A DNA stretch of 64,000 bases, taken from assembly GCF_007990775.1 (NCBI RefSeq), contig NZ_BJXB01000001.1, forward strand, positions 124,001-188,000, read 5' to 3'. Positions 1 to 7,927 of this stretch are shown piece after piece. A program made the position numbers and the translations under genes. The notes under the pieces were generated by a model that made no database searches, was not told the DNA's origin, and saw only the letters and a list, made by a program, of their open reading frames with translations. Each line of letters starts with the position of its first letter. Within the stretch, counting starts at the first letter, position 1. The DNA is from Deinococcus cellulosilyticus NBRC 106333 = KACC 11606. GTDB taxonomy: Bacteria; Deinococcota; Deinococci; Deinococcales; Deinococcaceae.

Positions 1-720
1 TTTAGTCCCAACAAGAAACGGCGAGATGGCAGACAAAGTTATTGCCGAAAATGTACCAGGGAATATATGAATAAGAAAAATCATGAAAATCTCGAACAAA
101 CTCGACAAAAACACAGAGAATACTATCAGAAAAATTCAGATTCTCGCCGCGCTTCAGCCAAACGTTACGCCGATAGCAATCGAGAGCAAATCCGCTTTAA
201 GGCAAAAACAAAGCGCTCAGAGAATTTAGAGCTTTTCAGATCTCAAGAACGCATTCGCTACTGGAAGTGTCCAGAAAAACACCGCATGGCCAAACTCGCA
301 TATTGGCACAACAATGAAAGCACTCGATTAGCACGCCAAAGAAATAGACAAAGACCAGAAATAAAAGCAAAAGGCAGACAAGCCATTAAACAATGGAGAT
401 TACGAAATCCCCATATAGTCAAGAGACAAACCCAAAACAGGCGTGCTCTATTACTTAAAGCAAATGGATTCTTTAGCAATCAGGATGTTATTTCTATATA
501 TAATCAGCAAAATGGGTTATGTTTATATTGCTATAAGGAACTACATGGGAAGTATAGCTTAGATCATAAAATTCCTCTTAGTCGCGGCGGCACCAATTGG
601 CCTAGCAACCTAGCCTGTACCTGCATGCTCTGTAATTACTCGAAGGGGAACAAGACCCCCGAAGAATACATCCTTTATCGCCAATCTCTCAAGGAGGAAT
701 CACATGAAGCAAAACCCTAA
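1..720 (+). CDS. HNH endonuclease, phage-type, 5' end outside the window
   Basis: The frame is open from base 1, so the gene begins left of the window; the ATG at 67 is internal. The visible part starts with the second half of a zinc-ribbon-like motif (YCRKC, visible residues 14-18), which is common at the N-terminus of phage HNH proteins. A long basic, Arg/Lys-rich helical middle follows, then an HNH domain: CLYC (174-177), DH (188-189), CMLC (208-211) and the final SKGNK. The four cysteines probably hold a structural zinc; the DH pair is the metal-binding catalytic core. The sequence is clearly AT-richer than the rest of the window and uses TTA, ATA and AGA codons, which fits horizontal acquisition. 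It overlaps the next gene by 17 bases. Target and biological role are unknown; a homing or packaging nuclease is possible. Confidence 0.8.
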   Translation, partial: FSPNKKRRDGRQSYCRKCTREYMNKKNHENLEQTRQKHREYYQKNSDSRRASAKRYADSNREQIRFKAKTKRSENLELFRSQERIRYWKCPEKHRMAKLAYWHNNESTRLARQRNRQRPEIKAKGRQAIKQWRLRNPHIVKRQTQNRRALLLKANGFFSNQDVISIYNQQNGLCLYCYKELHGKYSLDHKIPLSRGGTNWPSNLACTCMLCNYSKGNKTPEEYILYRQSLKEESHEAKP

Positions 721-1552
721 CATCATCGAGGTCATCTCGAAGCTCGAAAATTTCCACGCCTTTGGTCGTCTGCTGATCAATAGTGGCCTTTTGTCGCCAG
801 CAGTTAATACTCCAGAGAAAGCTGTAGTGATTATTCTTAAAGGTGCAGAGTTAGGAATTGAGCCATTAGCAGCTCTAAACGGTATCTCTATTATTCAAGG
901 AAAGCCTGTTGTTTCACCCCAGCTGATGCTGTCTCTGATCAACCGCAGCGGAAAACTTGAAGACATCAAGTTCGAGATTGGGGCAGATTATGTGTCCTGC
1001 ACCATGAAACGCTGGGACCGCACACCGCACACCGAACGTTTCGGAGCCAAAGAAGCCCAGATGATGGGTTTGATCGGCAAAGACAACTACAAACGCCAGC
1101 CCCTGGTGATGTACAAATGGCGAGCAGTGGCCGCATGTGCCCGTGTGAGCTTCCCGGACATCATCGACGGCCTGTACACCCCCGAAGAGATGGGCGCAGA
1201 CGTGGTGGTTGATGAAGAAGGCACCATGACCATCCAGACTCCACAGGTTCAGGAAAAAACCCTGAGCCCAGAAGCTGCCCAGCGACTGACCGCCGCCCTG
1301 GTGAAATTCGGGGTGGAGGATGCCGCAAAACTCGCCACCTCTGTGCTGGGACGCGACATCAGGGAACTGACCAGCCTCACCAAAACCGAGGGCACCCAGA
1401 TCTTCGAGTTCGCCAAACAGAACTTCGAGACCGCCCAGAAGGCCCTGGAAGAGCAGGCCAGCGAAGAGAAACCTGAAGCAAAGGCCCCAAAAGCCAGCAA
1501 AAAGACCAAAGAAGACAAGGCTGAAGACAGCGAAAACCTCAAAGCAGGCTGA
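704..1552 (+). CDS. RecT-like phage single-strand annealing protein (putative)
   Basis: The protein has 282 residues and starts at an ATG preceded by a strong AAGGAGG Shine-Dalgarno inside the end of the HNH gene. Residues about 30-160 carry the pattern seen in many phage proteins annotated as RecT-like recombinases: a KGAELGIEPLAAL segment, an IQGKPVVSPQLM segment, a TMKRW strand and a MYKWRAVAACARVSFPD segment followed by YTPEE. The C-terminal 60 residues are Glu/Lys/Ala-rich and probably disordered. If the assignment is right, it anneals complementary single strands during phage recombination. Base and codon use change inside the gene near base 900: the first 65 codons are AT-rich like the HNH gene, the rest is G+C-rich like the host. 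The family assignment is from motif memory and is moderate; it could be an uncharacterised phage replication protein. Confidence 0.6.
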   Translation: MKQNPNIIEVISKLENFHAFGRLLINSGLLSPAVNTPEKAVVIILKGAELGIEPLAALNGISIIQGKPVVSPQLMLSLINRSGKLEDIKFEIGADYVSCTMKRWDRTPHTERFGAKEAQMMGLIGKDNYKRQPLVMYKWRAVAACARVSFPDIIDGLYTPEEMGADVVVDEEGTMTIQTPQVQEKTLSPEAAQRLTAALVKFGVEDAAKLATSVLGRDIRELTSLTKTEGTQIFEFAKQNFETAQKALEEQASEEKPEAKAPKASKKTKEDKAEDSENLKAG

Positions 1553-1569
1553 TCCCTCATCTTGCCCCT

Positions 1570-1597
1570 CTCCCCTGTTCATCAGGGGAGTTTTTTT
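1570..1597 (+). terminator. Rho-independent terminator after the phage-like module
   Basis: An 8-bp perfect stem (CTCCCCTG / CAGGGGAG) with a 5-base loop is followed directly by seven T. It lies 18 bases after the stop of the RecT-like gene. Confidence 0.85.
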
Positions 1598-1656
1598 GTT
1601 CCCCGATCAGGGTCAGCGCAAAGTCGCTGATGGGTCGTTGTCGCCTGAAAAAGCCG

Positions 1657-1677
1657 TCAGCCCTCAGCGGTCAGCGC
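1657..1677 (+). repeat. TCAGCNN heptad array, 3 units
   Basis: Three head-to-tail heptamers: TCAGCCC, TCAGCGG, TCAGCGC. A looser TCAGGGTCAGC stretch lies about 40 bases upstream. Confidence 0.7.
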
Positions 1678-1783
1678 AACAACACCTGTATGCTCTCACT
1701 TCAGCCAGACACTATGGCTGCTTTGTCCTCCAGTACAGTTCAAAATCTTTCATTGGCCTCTTGCAAGAGCATCAAAACCTCTT

Positions 1784-1811
1784 GTGCTGATGGCTGAGCG
1801 CTGAACGCTGA
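1784..1811 (-). repeat. TCAGCNN heptad array, 4 units, inverted
   Basis: Four heptamers read on the minus strand as TCAGCGT, TCAGCGC, TCAGCCA, TCAGCAC. They are inverted relative to the array at 1657-1677, so the two could pair as long imperfect arms around about 105 bases. Confidence 0.7.
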
Positions 1812-1898
1812 TCGCTCCACGCCATCTGCATGGCCGGACTTTGCTCTGACCTGTGCCCCCGATTGACATTCCTCTCTGCGACCCTGCATGGTAAGGCG

Positions 1899-3266
1899 AT
1901 GTGGAGCATCCAGAACAAACTGCTGCTGCTCTGTCTGGGCGTGGTGCTCAGCGGGTTTGCTGTGGCTTCTGTGCTGACCGGGGTGTTCTACCAGCGGATG
2001 GTGCAGCAGTACAGCCAGGAACGGGCCACCCGACTGGTCACTTTCATGTCGGGGGTCATGCAGTGGTGGTTTGATGGAGACGAAGCCCCGGAGCCTGGAG
2101 ATGAGGACTGGCTCCGTCAGGAACTCGGACCTGCCCAGGCCATGGTTTACCGCCTCAACCTCACCACCCGAAAATACAGTGAAATTCCGGTGTGGAAAAG
2201 CATGCAGGCCAGGCTGCCCCCCATGGACCCACAGGGCCTCAGGAAGGTTGCCCTGGACCCCAGTGTTTCCGATGTGATGTGCACCTGCGGGGAATACCGG
2301 GTGGCCACCCGCCGTGAGTGGAAATACATTGTTCAGGTGGCCTTGCCCCTCCGCCTGGACCGGGAGAACATGGCTGGTTTCCGCCAGACCACCCTGCTGG
2401 TTGGCGGAGGGATCTTTCTGCTGGTCGGGCTTCTGGCCTCTCTGGTGGCCCGCAGCATCACCCGGCCTCTGGTGGAACTTGCTGCACAGGCCAGATTGCT
2501 GCAACAGGCCCCGAATTTCTCTCACAGAGACCGGCAAGATGAGGTCGGTGTGCTGTCCCGTGCCCTGCAGGAAGGAGTACAGGAAGTTCAGCAGGCAAGG
2601 GCCAGAGAACAGCAGTTTCTGGCGGCGGCTTCCCATGAGCTGAGAACCCCCATCACGGCGCTTCTGCTGTCCATCGAGCAGGACAGCAGGCGGGCCAGAA
2701 ATCTGGAAGACCACCAGAGCATCTTGCAACGGGTGCATGCCACGGCCCTGAGGCTGAGGGCGCTGAGCAGCAACCTCCTGACCCTGGTCAAACCGCAAAC
2801 CGATCTGAAGGTGAAGGTCGACCTGACTGAACTCACTGCATCGGTGGTGGATGAACTGATGCCCCTGGCAGCAGAAAAAAGCCTGTGGCTGGAATTCACC
2901 GGAGAGCACGTCCAAATGACCGGGGACCCCCATGCACTCAGGCAGATGGTCACCAACCTGGTCTCCAACAGCATCAAATTCACCTCTGAAGGGCAAATCA
3001 CCATTCATCTGCATGCGGAGGGGCAGCAAGCCCACCTGACCATTGAAGACACGGGGATCGGTCTGCCAGAGCACCATCAGGACCTGTTCCAACCCTTCAA
3101 AAGGGGACGTGGAGCCGCACAGCACACCCCTGGCTCCGGTCTGGGTCTGGCCGTGGTGCAGGAGGTTGTACGGTCCCACCACGGAAAGGTGGTCTTGCAG
3201 AACAGGCCCCAGGGAGGCACCAGAGCTGTGGTTTCCCTGCCGTTGACCCCTCAAGGAGCACCATGA
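1899..3266 (+). CDS. Sensor histidine kinase of two-component pair 1
   Basis: A membrane sensor kinase of 455 residues from the chosen ATG at 1899; an upstream in-frame ATG at 1830 would add 23 residues that look unlike a signal segment. One membrane helix (about 6-29), an extracytoplasmic sensor of about 130 residues, a second helix (163-185), HAMP, then HisKA with the phosphoacceptor in SHELRTP (His246). The ATPase domain has NSIKF, DTGIG and GSGLGL boxes. It would autophosphorylate and pass phosphate to the regulator encoded next, with which it shares an ATGA stop/start overlap. The signal is unknown. The following GH5 gene may belong to its regulon, by position only. Confidence 0.9.
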   Translation: MWSIQNKLLLLCLGVVLSGFAVASVLTGVFYQRMVQQYSQERATRLVTFMSGVMQWWFDGDEAPEPGDEDWLRQELGPAQAMVYRLNLTTRKYSEIPVWKSMQARLPPMDPQGLRKVALDPSVSDVMCTCGEYRVATRREWKYIVQVALPLRLDRENMAGFRQTTLLVGGGIFLLVGLLASLVARSITRPLVELAAQARLLQQAPNFSHRDRQDEVGVLSRALQEGVQEVQQARAREQQFLAAASHELRTPITALLLSIEQDSRRARNLEDHQSILQRVHATALRLRALSSNLLTLVKPQTDLKVKVDLTELTASVVDELMPLAAEKSLWLEFTGEHVQMTGDPHALRQMVTNLVSNSIKFTSEGQITIHLHAEGQQAHLTIEDTGIGLPEHHQDLFQPFKRGRGAAQHTPGSGLGLAVVQEVVRSHHGKVVLQNRPQGGTRAVVSLPLTPQGAP

Positions 3267-3940
3267 AAATCCTGATTGTTGAAGATGATCCTGACATTCG
3301 CGAAGCTCTGGGAGAAGCCCTGCAACATGCCCACCACCAGCCTGAACTTGCCGCTTCTGCGCAGGAAGCCTGGGGGCTTCTGGAACTCTATCCTTTTGAT
3401 GCCATCATCTGCGATGTGGGGCTGCCAGAAGGAGAACGGGCAGGTTTTGAACTGGTCCGTGAACTGAGGCACCGGGGGATTTTGACACCTGTTCTGTACC
3501 TCACAGGCCTGGACAGCCTGGAAGACACCGTGAAAGGACTGGACGCTGGAGGGGACGACTACATCCTCAAACCTTTCCGTGTCCCTGAAATCCTGGCAAG
3601 GCTGCGGGCCCACCTGCGCAGGGCCAGACCGGCCAGCATGGTGGATCTTGAGCAAGACGGTCTGACCATCGAATGGAAACACCAGAAGGTCTGCAAGGAC
3701 GGAAAAGAGGTTCGGCTGACGCACAAGGAGTACCAGTTGCTGGAACTGCTCGCCTCGAATCAGGGGAGGATCTACAGCCGGGATGAACTGCTGGACCGGA
3801 TCTGGGATGGCGAGTTTCAATCTTCCACCAATCTGGTGGACGTGTACGTGAGCATGCTGCGCAAGAAGATCGGAGAGGAATTCATCGAGAACGTGCGCGG
3901 CAGAGGGTACCGGTTCCCCGATGGAGCATCAGGCATTTAA
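3263..3940 (+). CDS. OmpR-family response regulator of pair 1
   Basis: 225 residues: a receiver domain (1-118) with the acidic pocket ED at 7-8, the phosphoacceptor Asp51 in ICDVGLP and the conserved Lys in LKPF. A winged-helix DNA-binding domain follows (about 130-222) with the usual LTHKEYQLLELL, SRDELL and VRGRGYRF segments. The ATG overlaps the kinase stop, so the two are translationally coupled. OmpR-type regulators normally bind tandem direct repeats with a 10-11 bp period. Such a repeat (TTAAGTT twice, 11 bp apart) starts at the last codons of this gene and precedes the GH5 gene. Confidence 0.92.
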   Translation: MKILIVEDDPDIREALGEALQHAHHQPELAASAQEAWGLLELYPFDAIICDVGLPEGERAGFELVRELRHRGILTPVLYLTGLDSLEDTVKGLDAGGDDYILKPFRVPEILARLRAHLRRARPASMVDLEQDGLTIEWKHQKVCKDGKEVRLTHKEYQLLELLASNQGRIYSRDELLDRIWDGEFQSSTNLVDVYVSMLRKKIGEEFIENVRGRGYRFPDGASGI

Positions 3941-3954
3941 GTTTTTTTTAAGTT
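3937..3954. promoter_or_regulatory. Candidate response-regulator box (TTAAGTT x2)
   Basis: TTAAGTT occurs at 3937-3943 and again at 3948-3954, an 11-bp period, 22 bases before the GH5 start. The region is T-rich, so chance is possible. Confidence 0.35.
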
Positions 3955-3975
3955 CATCCCTGCACACTGACAGCC

Positions 3976-5082
3976 ATGAAGAAACTGTTATCTGCAACAA
4001 TCTTCTCAGCTGTTTTGCTGGCCTCCTGCGGGACCCTTCAGGCCCCCAGCATCAATCAGGCCGCTTCCATCCAGCCCCAGGCAACGGGATTCACGGTTCA
4101 GGGAGACCAGATTCTGGACCCCTCAGGCCAGCCTTTCACGGTCAAAGGGATGAGCGTGGCTTATCAGACGTTCATCTTCAATGGTCAGAACCACGGCGGT
4201 TATGACCGCGCCAATTTCAAATACCTGGACCAGATGCTGGATGACCTGAAGGCCCGTGGGGTCAATCTGGCCCGCATCTTCGTCACGCAGCCCATCGTCA
4301 GCAGAACCGCCTCCTGGAATGGAGGCAAGGGTTACCTGACCATGCTGGACGAGGTGGTCTCCAAAGTGAATGCCAGAGGCATGGTGGCCCTGGTGACCAA
4401 TTCCTACCGCTCTTTTTCCAGCACAGACCTGAACTTCGTGTCCACCCTGGCCTCCAGATTCAAAAACAACCCTCTGGTGTGGCTCACCCCGATGAATGAG
4501 CCCAACTGCGCCGGGAACACCTACTCTGAAACCAAATGCGAGAACTGGGCAGTCTGGAAAAAAGAACAGAACCAGTACATCCAGACCATTCGCAATGCTG
4601 GCTTCACAGGTCCCATCCTGATCAACAGCATCCGCTACTCCTGGGACCTGACGCAAGTCCTGAATCCCACTTACAAACTGTCCGATCCTTTAAATCGCCT
4701 GATCTACGGTGCACACCGTTACGGAAATGAAAACGAAACGTGGGACGCAGATCAGGCTGCAGATGCAGATGCCCTGTGGGCCAACCTCGCCAGCACAGTC
4801 CCTGTGGTGCTTGATGAGGTCGGGGCAGACAACGGTGAGGGGGAATTCGACACGCCCTTTGTGAACAGCCTTCAGTGGGCAGATGGATTCATGCAGTACG
4901 TGAGCCAGTGGATCATGAACCGTGGGGGAGATGGGGTCATTGGCTTCACCAGTTACACCTCGGATGGGAACACCATCTATCAGGACGCAGGTTACATCAC
5001 GGGCAACGTACCTCAGCCTGTCTTGCCGCTGAAACTGACCCGATGGGGAGAGATTTTCTTCAGCAGGCATCCCTTCCTCTGA
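3976..5082 (+). CDS. GH5-family glycoside hydrolase lipoprotein
   Basis: A 368-residue protein with a lipoprotein signal peptide (lipobox LASC, Cys19), so it should be tethered outside the cytoplasmic membrane. The rest is one (beta/alpha)8 GH5-like domain. It shows a LDPSGQPFTVKGMS opening, an LNARIF-like strand (NLARIF), the acid/base Glu175 in MNEPN and the probable nucleophile Glu281 in VLDEVGAD. Family GH5 cleaves beta-1,4-glucans, mannans or related polymers by a retaining mechanism. The sequence does not reveal the subfamily; cellulase and mannanase are both possible. No carbohydrate-binding module is attached. It follows a two-component pair with 35 bases between and is closed by its own terminator. 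Confidence 0.85.
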   Translation: MKKLLSATIFSAVLLASCGTLQAPSINQAASIQPQATGFTVQGDQILDPSGQPFTVKGMSVAYQTFIFNGQNHGGYDRANFKYLDQMLDDLKARGVNLARIFVTQPIVSRTASWNGGKGYLTMLDEVVSKVNARGMVALVTNSYRSFSSTDLNFVSTLASRFKNNPLVWLTPMNEPNCAGNTYSETKCENWAVWKKEQNQYIQTIRNAGFTGPILINSIRYSWDLTQVLNPTYKLSDPLNRLIYGAHRYGNENETWDADQAADADALWANLASTVPVVLDEVGADNGEGEFDTPFVNSLQWADGFMQYVSQWIMNRGGDGVIGFTSYTSDGNTIYQDAGYITGNVPQPVLPLKLTRWGEIFFSRHPFL

Positions 5083-5094
5083 GTCAGGGACATG

Positions 5095-5126
5095 AAAGAC
5101 CGGGCATCTCGCTGCCCGGTCTTTTT
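5095..5126 (+). terminator. Terminator after the GH5 gene
   Basis: An AAAGACCGGGC / GCCCGGTCTTT hairpin with a run of T at its 3' side, starting 12 bases after the stop codon. The A-run on the other side may let it serve the convergent minus-strand gene too. Confidence 0.85.
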
Positions 5127-5136
5127 GTGGGTTTGT

Positions 5137-5655
5137 TTAATGCAACAGTTGAGGAGGTGGGGGAGCAGTGACCGGCAGCAGGGTGGTCACCAGTTCTCCA
5201 CCCAGTGTCTTGAGCAGGTCCTGGACTTTCAGGACATCCTCGGGGGTGTGGGTGTCCACGGCGATCATCAATTTGCCTTCATACTCAGAGCTGGCCTGCA
5301 CGGCCTCCTGGTGAACTTTGCACCGGAGATCGTAGGCTGTACCGATCATGCTTCCCACAACTCCTCCCAGAACGGCCCCGACCAGGGCGGTGATGGACGT
5401 TCCAATCCATCCTGTGAACAGCAGGGGACCAAAGGAAGTCCAGAGGGCAACAGCCACACCCAGCAAGATGCCCAGAACCGTGCCCATCATGATGCCTCTG
5501 GTGCAGCCTTTTGAGATGTCCTGTTGCAGGATGCTCATGACTTTGCTGTTCTTGACGGTGGTGAGGGTGGCATCCGTGATCCCCACACTGCGCAGCTTGT
5601 CCATGGCGCATTCTGCGGTTTCGATGGATTCAAAAATTGCGGTGATGCGTTCCAC
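5137..5655 (-). CDS. Glycine-zipper membrane stress protein (general stress 17M-like)
   Basis: I place the start at GTG 5655, because AGGAGG sits six bases upstream; longer frames would add 32 residues without a ribosome site. The 172-residue product opens with a ferredoxin-like strand-helix pattern (ITAIFESIETAECAM). A hydrophobic glycine-zipper stretch with two likely membrane spans follows (GIMMGTVLGILLGVAV and GAVLGGVVGSMIG). A second soluble part ends in EDVLKVQDLLKTLGGE and a proline tail. The same N-terminal plan occurs in the PRC/DUF2382 protein at 12857-14575. Such proteins are linked to general stress responses, but no biochemical role is known. Function here is inferred from family resemblance only. 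Confidence 0.75.
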   Translation of the reverse strand: MERITAIFESIETAECAMDKLRSVGITDATLTTVKNSKVMSILQQDISKGCTRGIMMGTVLGILLGVAVALWTSFGPLLFTGWIGTSITALVGAVLGGVVGSMIGTAYDLRCKVHQEAVQASSEYEGKLMIAVDTHTPEDVLKVQDLLKTLGGELVTTLLPVTAPPPPQLLH

Positions 5656-6025
5656 TGTGAACCTCCTCTGCTCAGAGATGTGTTGCAGGGTGATGCCTTT
5701 GACCTGCGGTGCTTTGACAGGGGGTGCTTTTCGCGGTCCCTCAAAGTCCATTCAGAACGTTCTTTCAGGCAGCCTACAGTCTTGTGAGCATTCAGACTGA
5801 TCAAGATTGACTTCATTGTAGAGGGGGCTTCAAGCAAATGGTTCAGAAAATTCATCAAAAAACTGAGCATGCCTCCATCAAACCATCAGTTCATGAACAG
5901 GTGTTTTTCAATTGATCTTCAGCTTGCTGACAATTCGTCAGAAAAATCCGAAGGAGACAGGGTGCCTAAACAAACGTTTATTTTTTCCATATCTTCCCCT
6001 CTTCCTCATCAATCACCATGAAAAC
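5656..6025. other. Divergent intergenic region
   Basis: 370 bases between two divergent genes. It becomes AT-rich toward 6026. It must hold both promoters, but I cannot identify convincing -35/-10 pairs. A three-codon open frame (ATG at 6018, stop TGA) overlaps the region just before the DUF1206 start. Confidence 0.4.
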
Positions 6026-6919
6026 ATGACCCCTGAACATCTGGAACCTGATTTAAAATCTGACATCAAATCCCATGCCAGAAAAACCAAAGCGCAAGTG
6101 GAAGCCAGAGTCGAGGAGGCTGCCCCCTGGCTGGTGAGGCTCGCCCGTTTCGGTTATTTCTGCAAGGGCCTGATGTACCTGACCATCGCCTTCCTGGCCA
6201 TCCGGGGTGCCCTGCACCTGGGAAACAACCAGACCGATCCCAGAGGAGCCCTGGATTACCTTGGCCGCAACACGGCTTCAGATGCCCTGCTGATCACCCT
6301 TGCTGTCGGACTGGTGGGCTACAGCATCTGGCAACTCATCCGGGCCTTTGTTGATCCCGAGCAGCAGGGGCACAAAGCCAAGGGGATGATGAAACGCATC
6401 GGGTACGGCATCAGCGGCATTGCCTACCTGACCCTGGCCTGGGCCGCGTTGCGGGTTTCGTGGCTTGAAGACAGGGTTTCCAACCCACAGTCAGAAGAAC
6501 AGTGGGTGGCCCGCATCTTCGAGTGGCCTGCTGGGCGGGAACTGGTGGCTGTGGTCGGAGTGGTCTTCCTGGCCGTTGCCCTGAACCAGCTGTATGTTGC
6601 CATCCGGGCTTCTTTCATGAAGCGCATCAAGAGCTGGCACCTGAAACCCCAGGAACAGGCCCTGGTGGTGGGCATTGGCAGAATTGGCATTGCAGCCCGG
6701 GGACTTGTCGCAGGCATGGTGGGCTGGCTCCTTTTGAGAGCGGCCTGGTATGTGGATGCCAGTGAAGCTGGAGGCATGTCTGAAGCCCTTCGAAATTTCG
6801 AGAAGGCTCCTGGAGGGGCCATCACTTTCCTGATGATTGCCATTGGCATGCTGCTTTACGGTCTGTACGCCTGGATTCAGGCCAGATACCGGAAAATCCC
6901 CATTGGTCAACACGATTGA
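6026..6919 (+). CDS. DUF1206 family membrane protein
   Basis: 297 residues from ATG 6026. The frame is open 114 bases further upstream, but that part is AT-rich and Asn/Lys/Pro-rich without family similarity. Three repeats of the DUF1206 unit are visible, each a membrane hairpin opened by an RFGYFCKGLMYL-like, RIGYGISGIAYL-like or RIGIAARGLVAG-like segment, six membrane spans in all. A charged 60-residue N-terminus precedes them. DUF1206 proteins are integral membrane proteins of unknown function, common in Actinobacteria and Deinococcus. No Shine-Dalgarno is evident, so the exact start is uncertain. Confidence 0.85.
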   Translation: MTPEHLEPDLKSDIKSHARKTKAQVEARVEEAAPWLVRLARFGYFCKGLMYLTIAFLAIRGALHLGNNQTDPRGALDYLGRNTASDALLITLAVGLVGYSIWQLIRAFVDPEQQGHKAKGMMKRIGYGISGIAYLTLAWAALRVSWLEDRVSNPQSEEQWVARIFEWPAGRELVAVVGVVFLAVALNQLYVAIRASFMKRIKSWHLKPQEQALVVGIGRIGIAARGLVAGMVGWLLLRAAWYVDASEAGGMSEALRNFEKAPGGAITFLMIAIGMLLYGLYAWIQARYRKIPIGQHD

Positions 6920-7015
6920 GCCTGCAGGAAACCCCACTCTTGACACACAGACGCAGCTCATAGATCCGGTATTTTGATTGCATCTCCTGAAGTTCACAAC
7001 TGAAAAGGACCCTTT

Positions 7016-7927
7016 ATGGAAGCAACCCTGATTTTCAACCAGAACGCTGGAGGCAGCAACAGAGTGACGCCGGAAAGGCTGATTCAGGCCCTCGAAGGGA
7101 TTGGATACCATCCCGTCTATGAGGCCACAAGCAGTGAAGCAGACCTGGAGAAAGCCCTGGAAAGAGCGCAAGGAACGGTCTTTGTGGCGGGTGGAGATGG
7201 CACCATCCGTGCCACAGCCCTGCACCTCATCGGACGGGACCTGCACCTGGGCATTTTGCCGATGGGCACCGCCAACAACATTGGACGGACGCTGGGCATT
7301 GTGGGTGAGCCACTGGATGTGATTGACCAGTATTCAAAATCCATCTCCCTCCCTTTCGATGTGGGGCATGTGCGTGCCCCCTGGGGAGAGGATTACTTTC
7401 TGGAAGCCTGCGGGTGCGGCCTGTATGCTGACATGCTGGCGGCCTACAACCCGGAGAATGGCAAGAGCCCCATGCGGGCCTTGCAGGTGATGAGCACCAC
7501 CCTGGCAGGCTACCAACCCCTGCCCGTGGTGGCGTGTCTGGACCACCAGGACATCTCAGGCAGTTACCTGATGGCCGAGGTGCTGAACACGCAAGCCACC
7601 GGTCCCCGCATGCGCCTTGCCCCGGAAGCCCACCCTGGAGATGGCCTGTTCGATGTGGTCACCGTCAATCCTGAGCAGCGAGACAGCATGTTCAGTTATC
7701 TGGGGGCCCTGATCGGAGGCAGTTTCACAGACCTTGCCAGTGTGTCCCACCAGCAGGGCAGACTTGTGGAATTTCACTGGATGGGGCAGCCTTTCCATGT
7801 CGATGGAGAGGTCCGGCCACAGGGTGCCACAGGCCCTCTGGAAGGTGCAGAAGGGCAGGTGGTGATCGAGTTGCTGCAGGGGGCCCTGCACATGCTGGTT
7901 CCGGCAAGAGAGGAGCACCATGTCTGA
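7016..7927 (+). CDS. Diacylglycerol kinase-family lipid kinase
   Basis: 303 residues with the DAGK catalytic domain: FNQNAGG near the N-terminus, the nucleotide-binding GGDGT at 59-63, and the PMGTANNIGRTLGI segment. The C-terminal beta-sandwich half contains GDGLFDV and a HVDGE-like strand. Enzymes of this family (DgkB/YegS type) phosphorylate diacylglycerol or related membrane lipids with ATP at the inner membrane face, recycling lipids or altering phosphatidate levels. The lipid substrate cannot be told from sequence. A Shine-Dalgarno-like AAAGGA lies just before ATG 7016. The gene overlaps the following PHP gene by 8 bases, so the two are likely co-transcribed. Confidence 0.88.
   Translation: MEATLIFNQNAGGSNRVTPERLIQALEGIGYHPVYEATSSEADLEKALERAQGTVFVAGGDGTIRATALHLIGRDLHLGILPMGTANNIGRTLGIVGEPLDVIDQYSKSISLPFDVGHVRAPWGEDYFLEACGCGLYADMLAAYNPENGKSPMRALQVMSTTLAGYQPLPVVACLDHQDISGSYLMAEVLNTQATGPRMRLAPEAHPGDGLFDVVTVNPEQRDSMFSYLGALIGGSFTDLASVSHQQGRLVEFHWMGQPFHVDGEVRPQGATGPLEGAEGQVVIELLQGALHMLVPAREEHHV

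Larger units (their letters stand above)
1553..1898. other. Intergenic stretch with terminator and heptad repeats
   Basis: This 346-base gap holds the terminator at 1570-1597 and two arrays of TCAGCNN heptads in opposite orientation. I see no convincing gene in it; short open frames here have neither a ribosome site nor recognisable protein sequence. Confidence 0.6.

Noticed and set aside
1649..1811. Heptad arrays considered as a CRISPR array
   Set aside because: Units are seven bases, contiguous and without spacers; no cas gene is in the window.
1740..3254. A 504-codon minus-strand open frame opposite kinase 1
   Set aside because: Antisense shadow; the plus strand encodes a complete histidine kinase coupled to its regulator.
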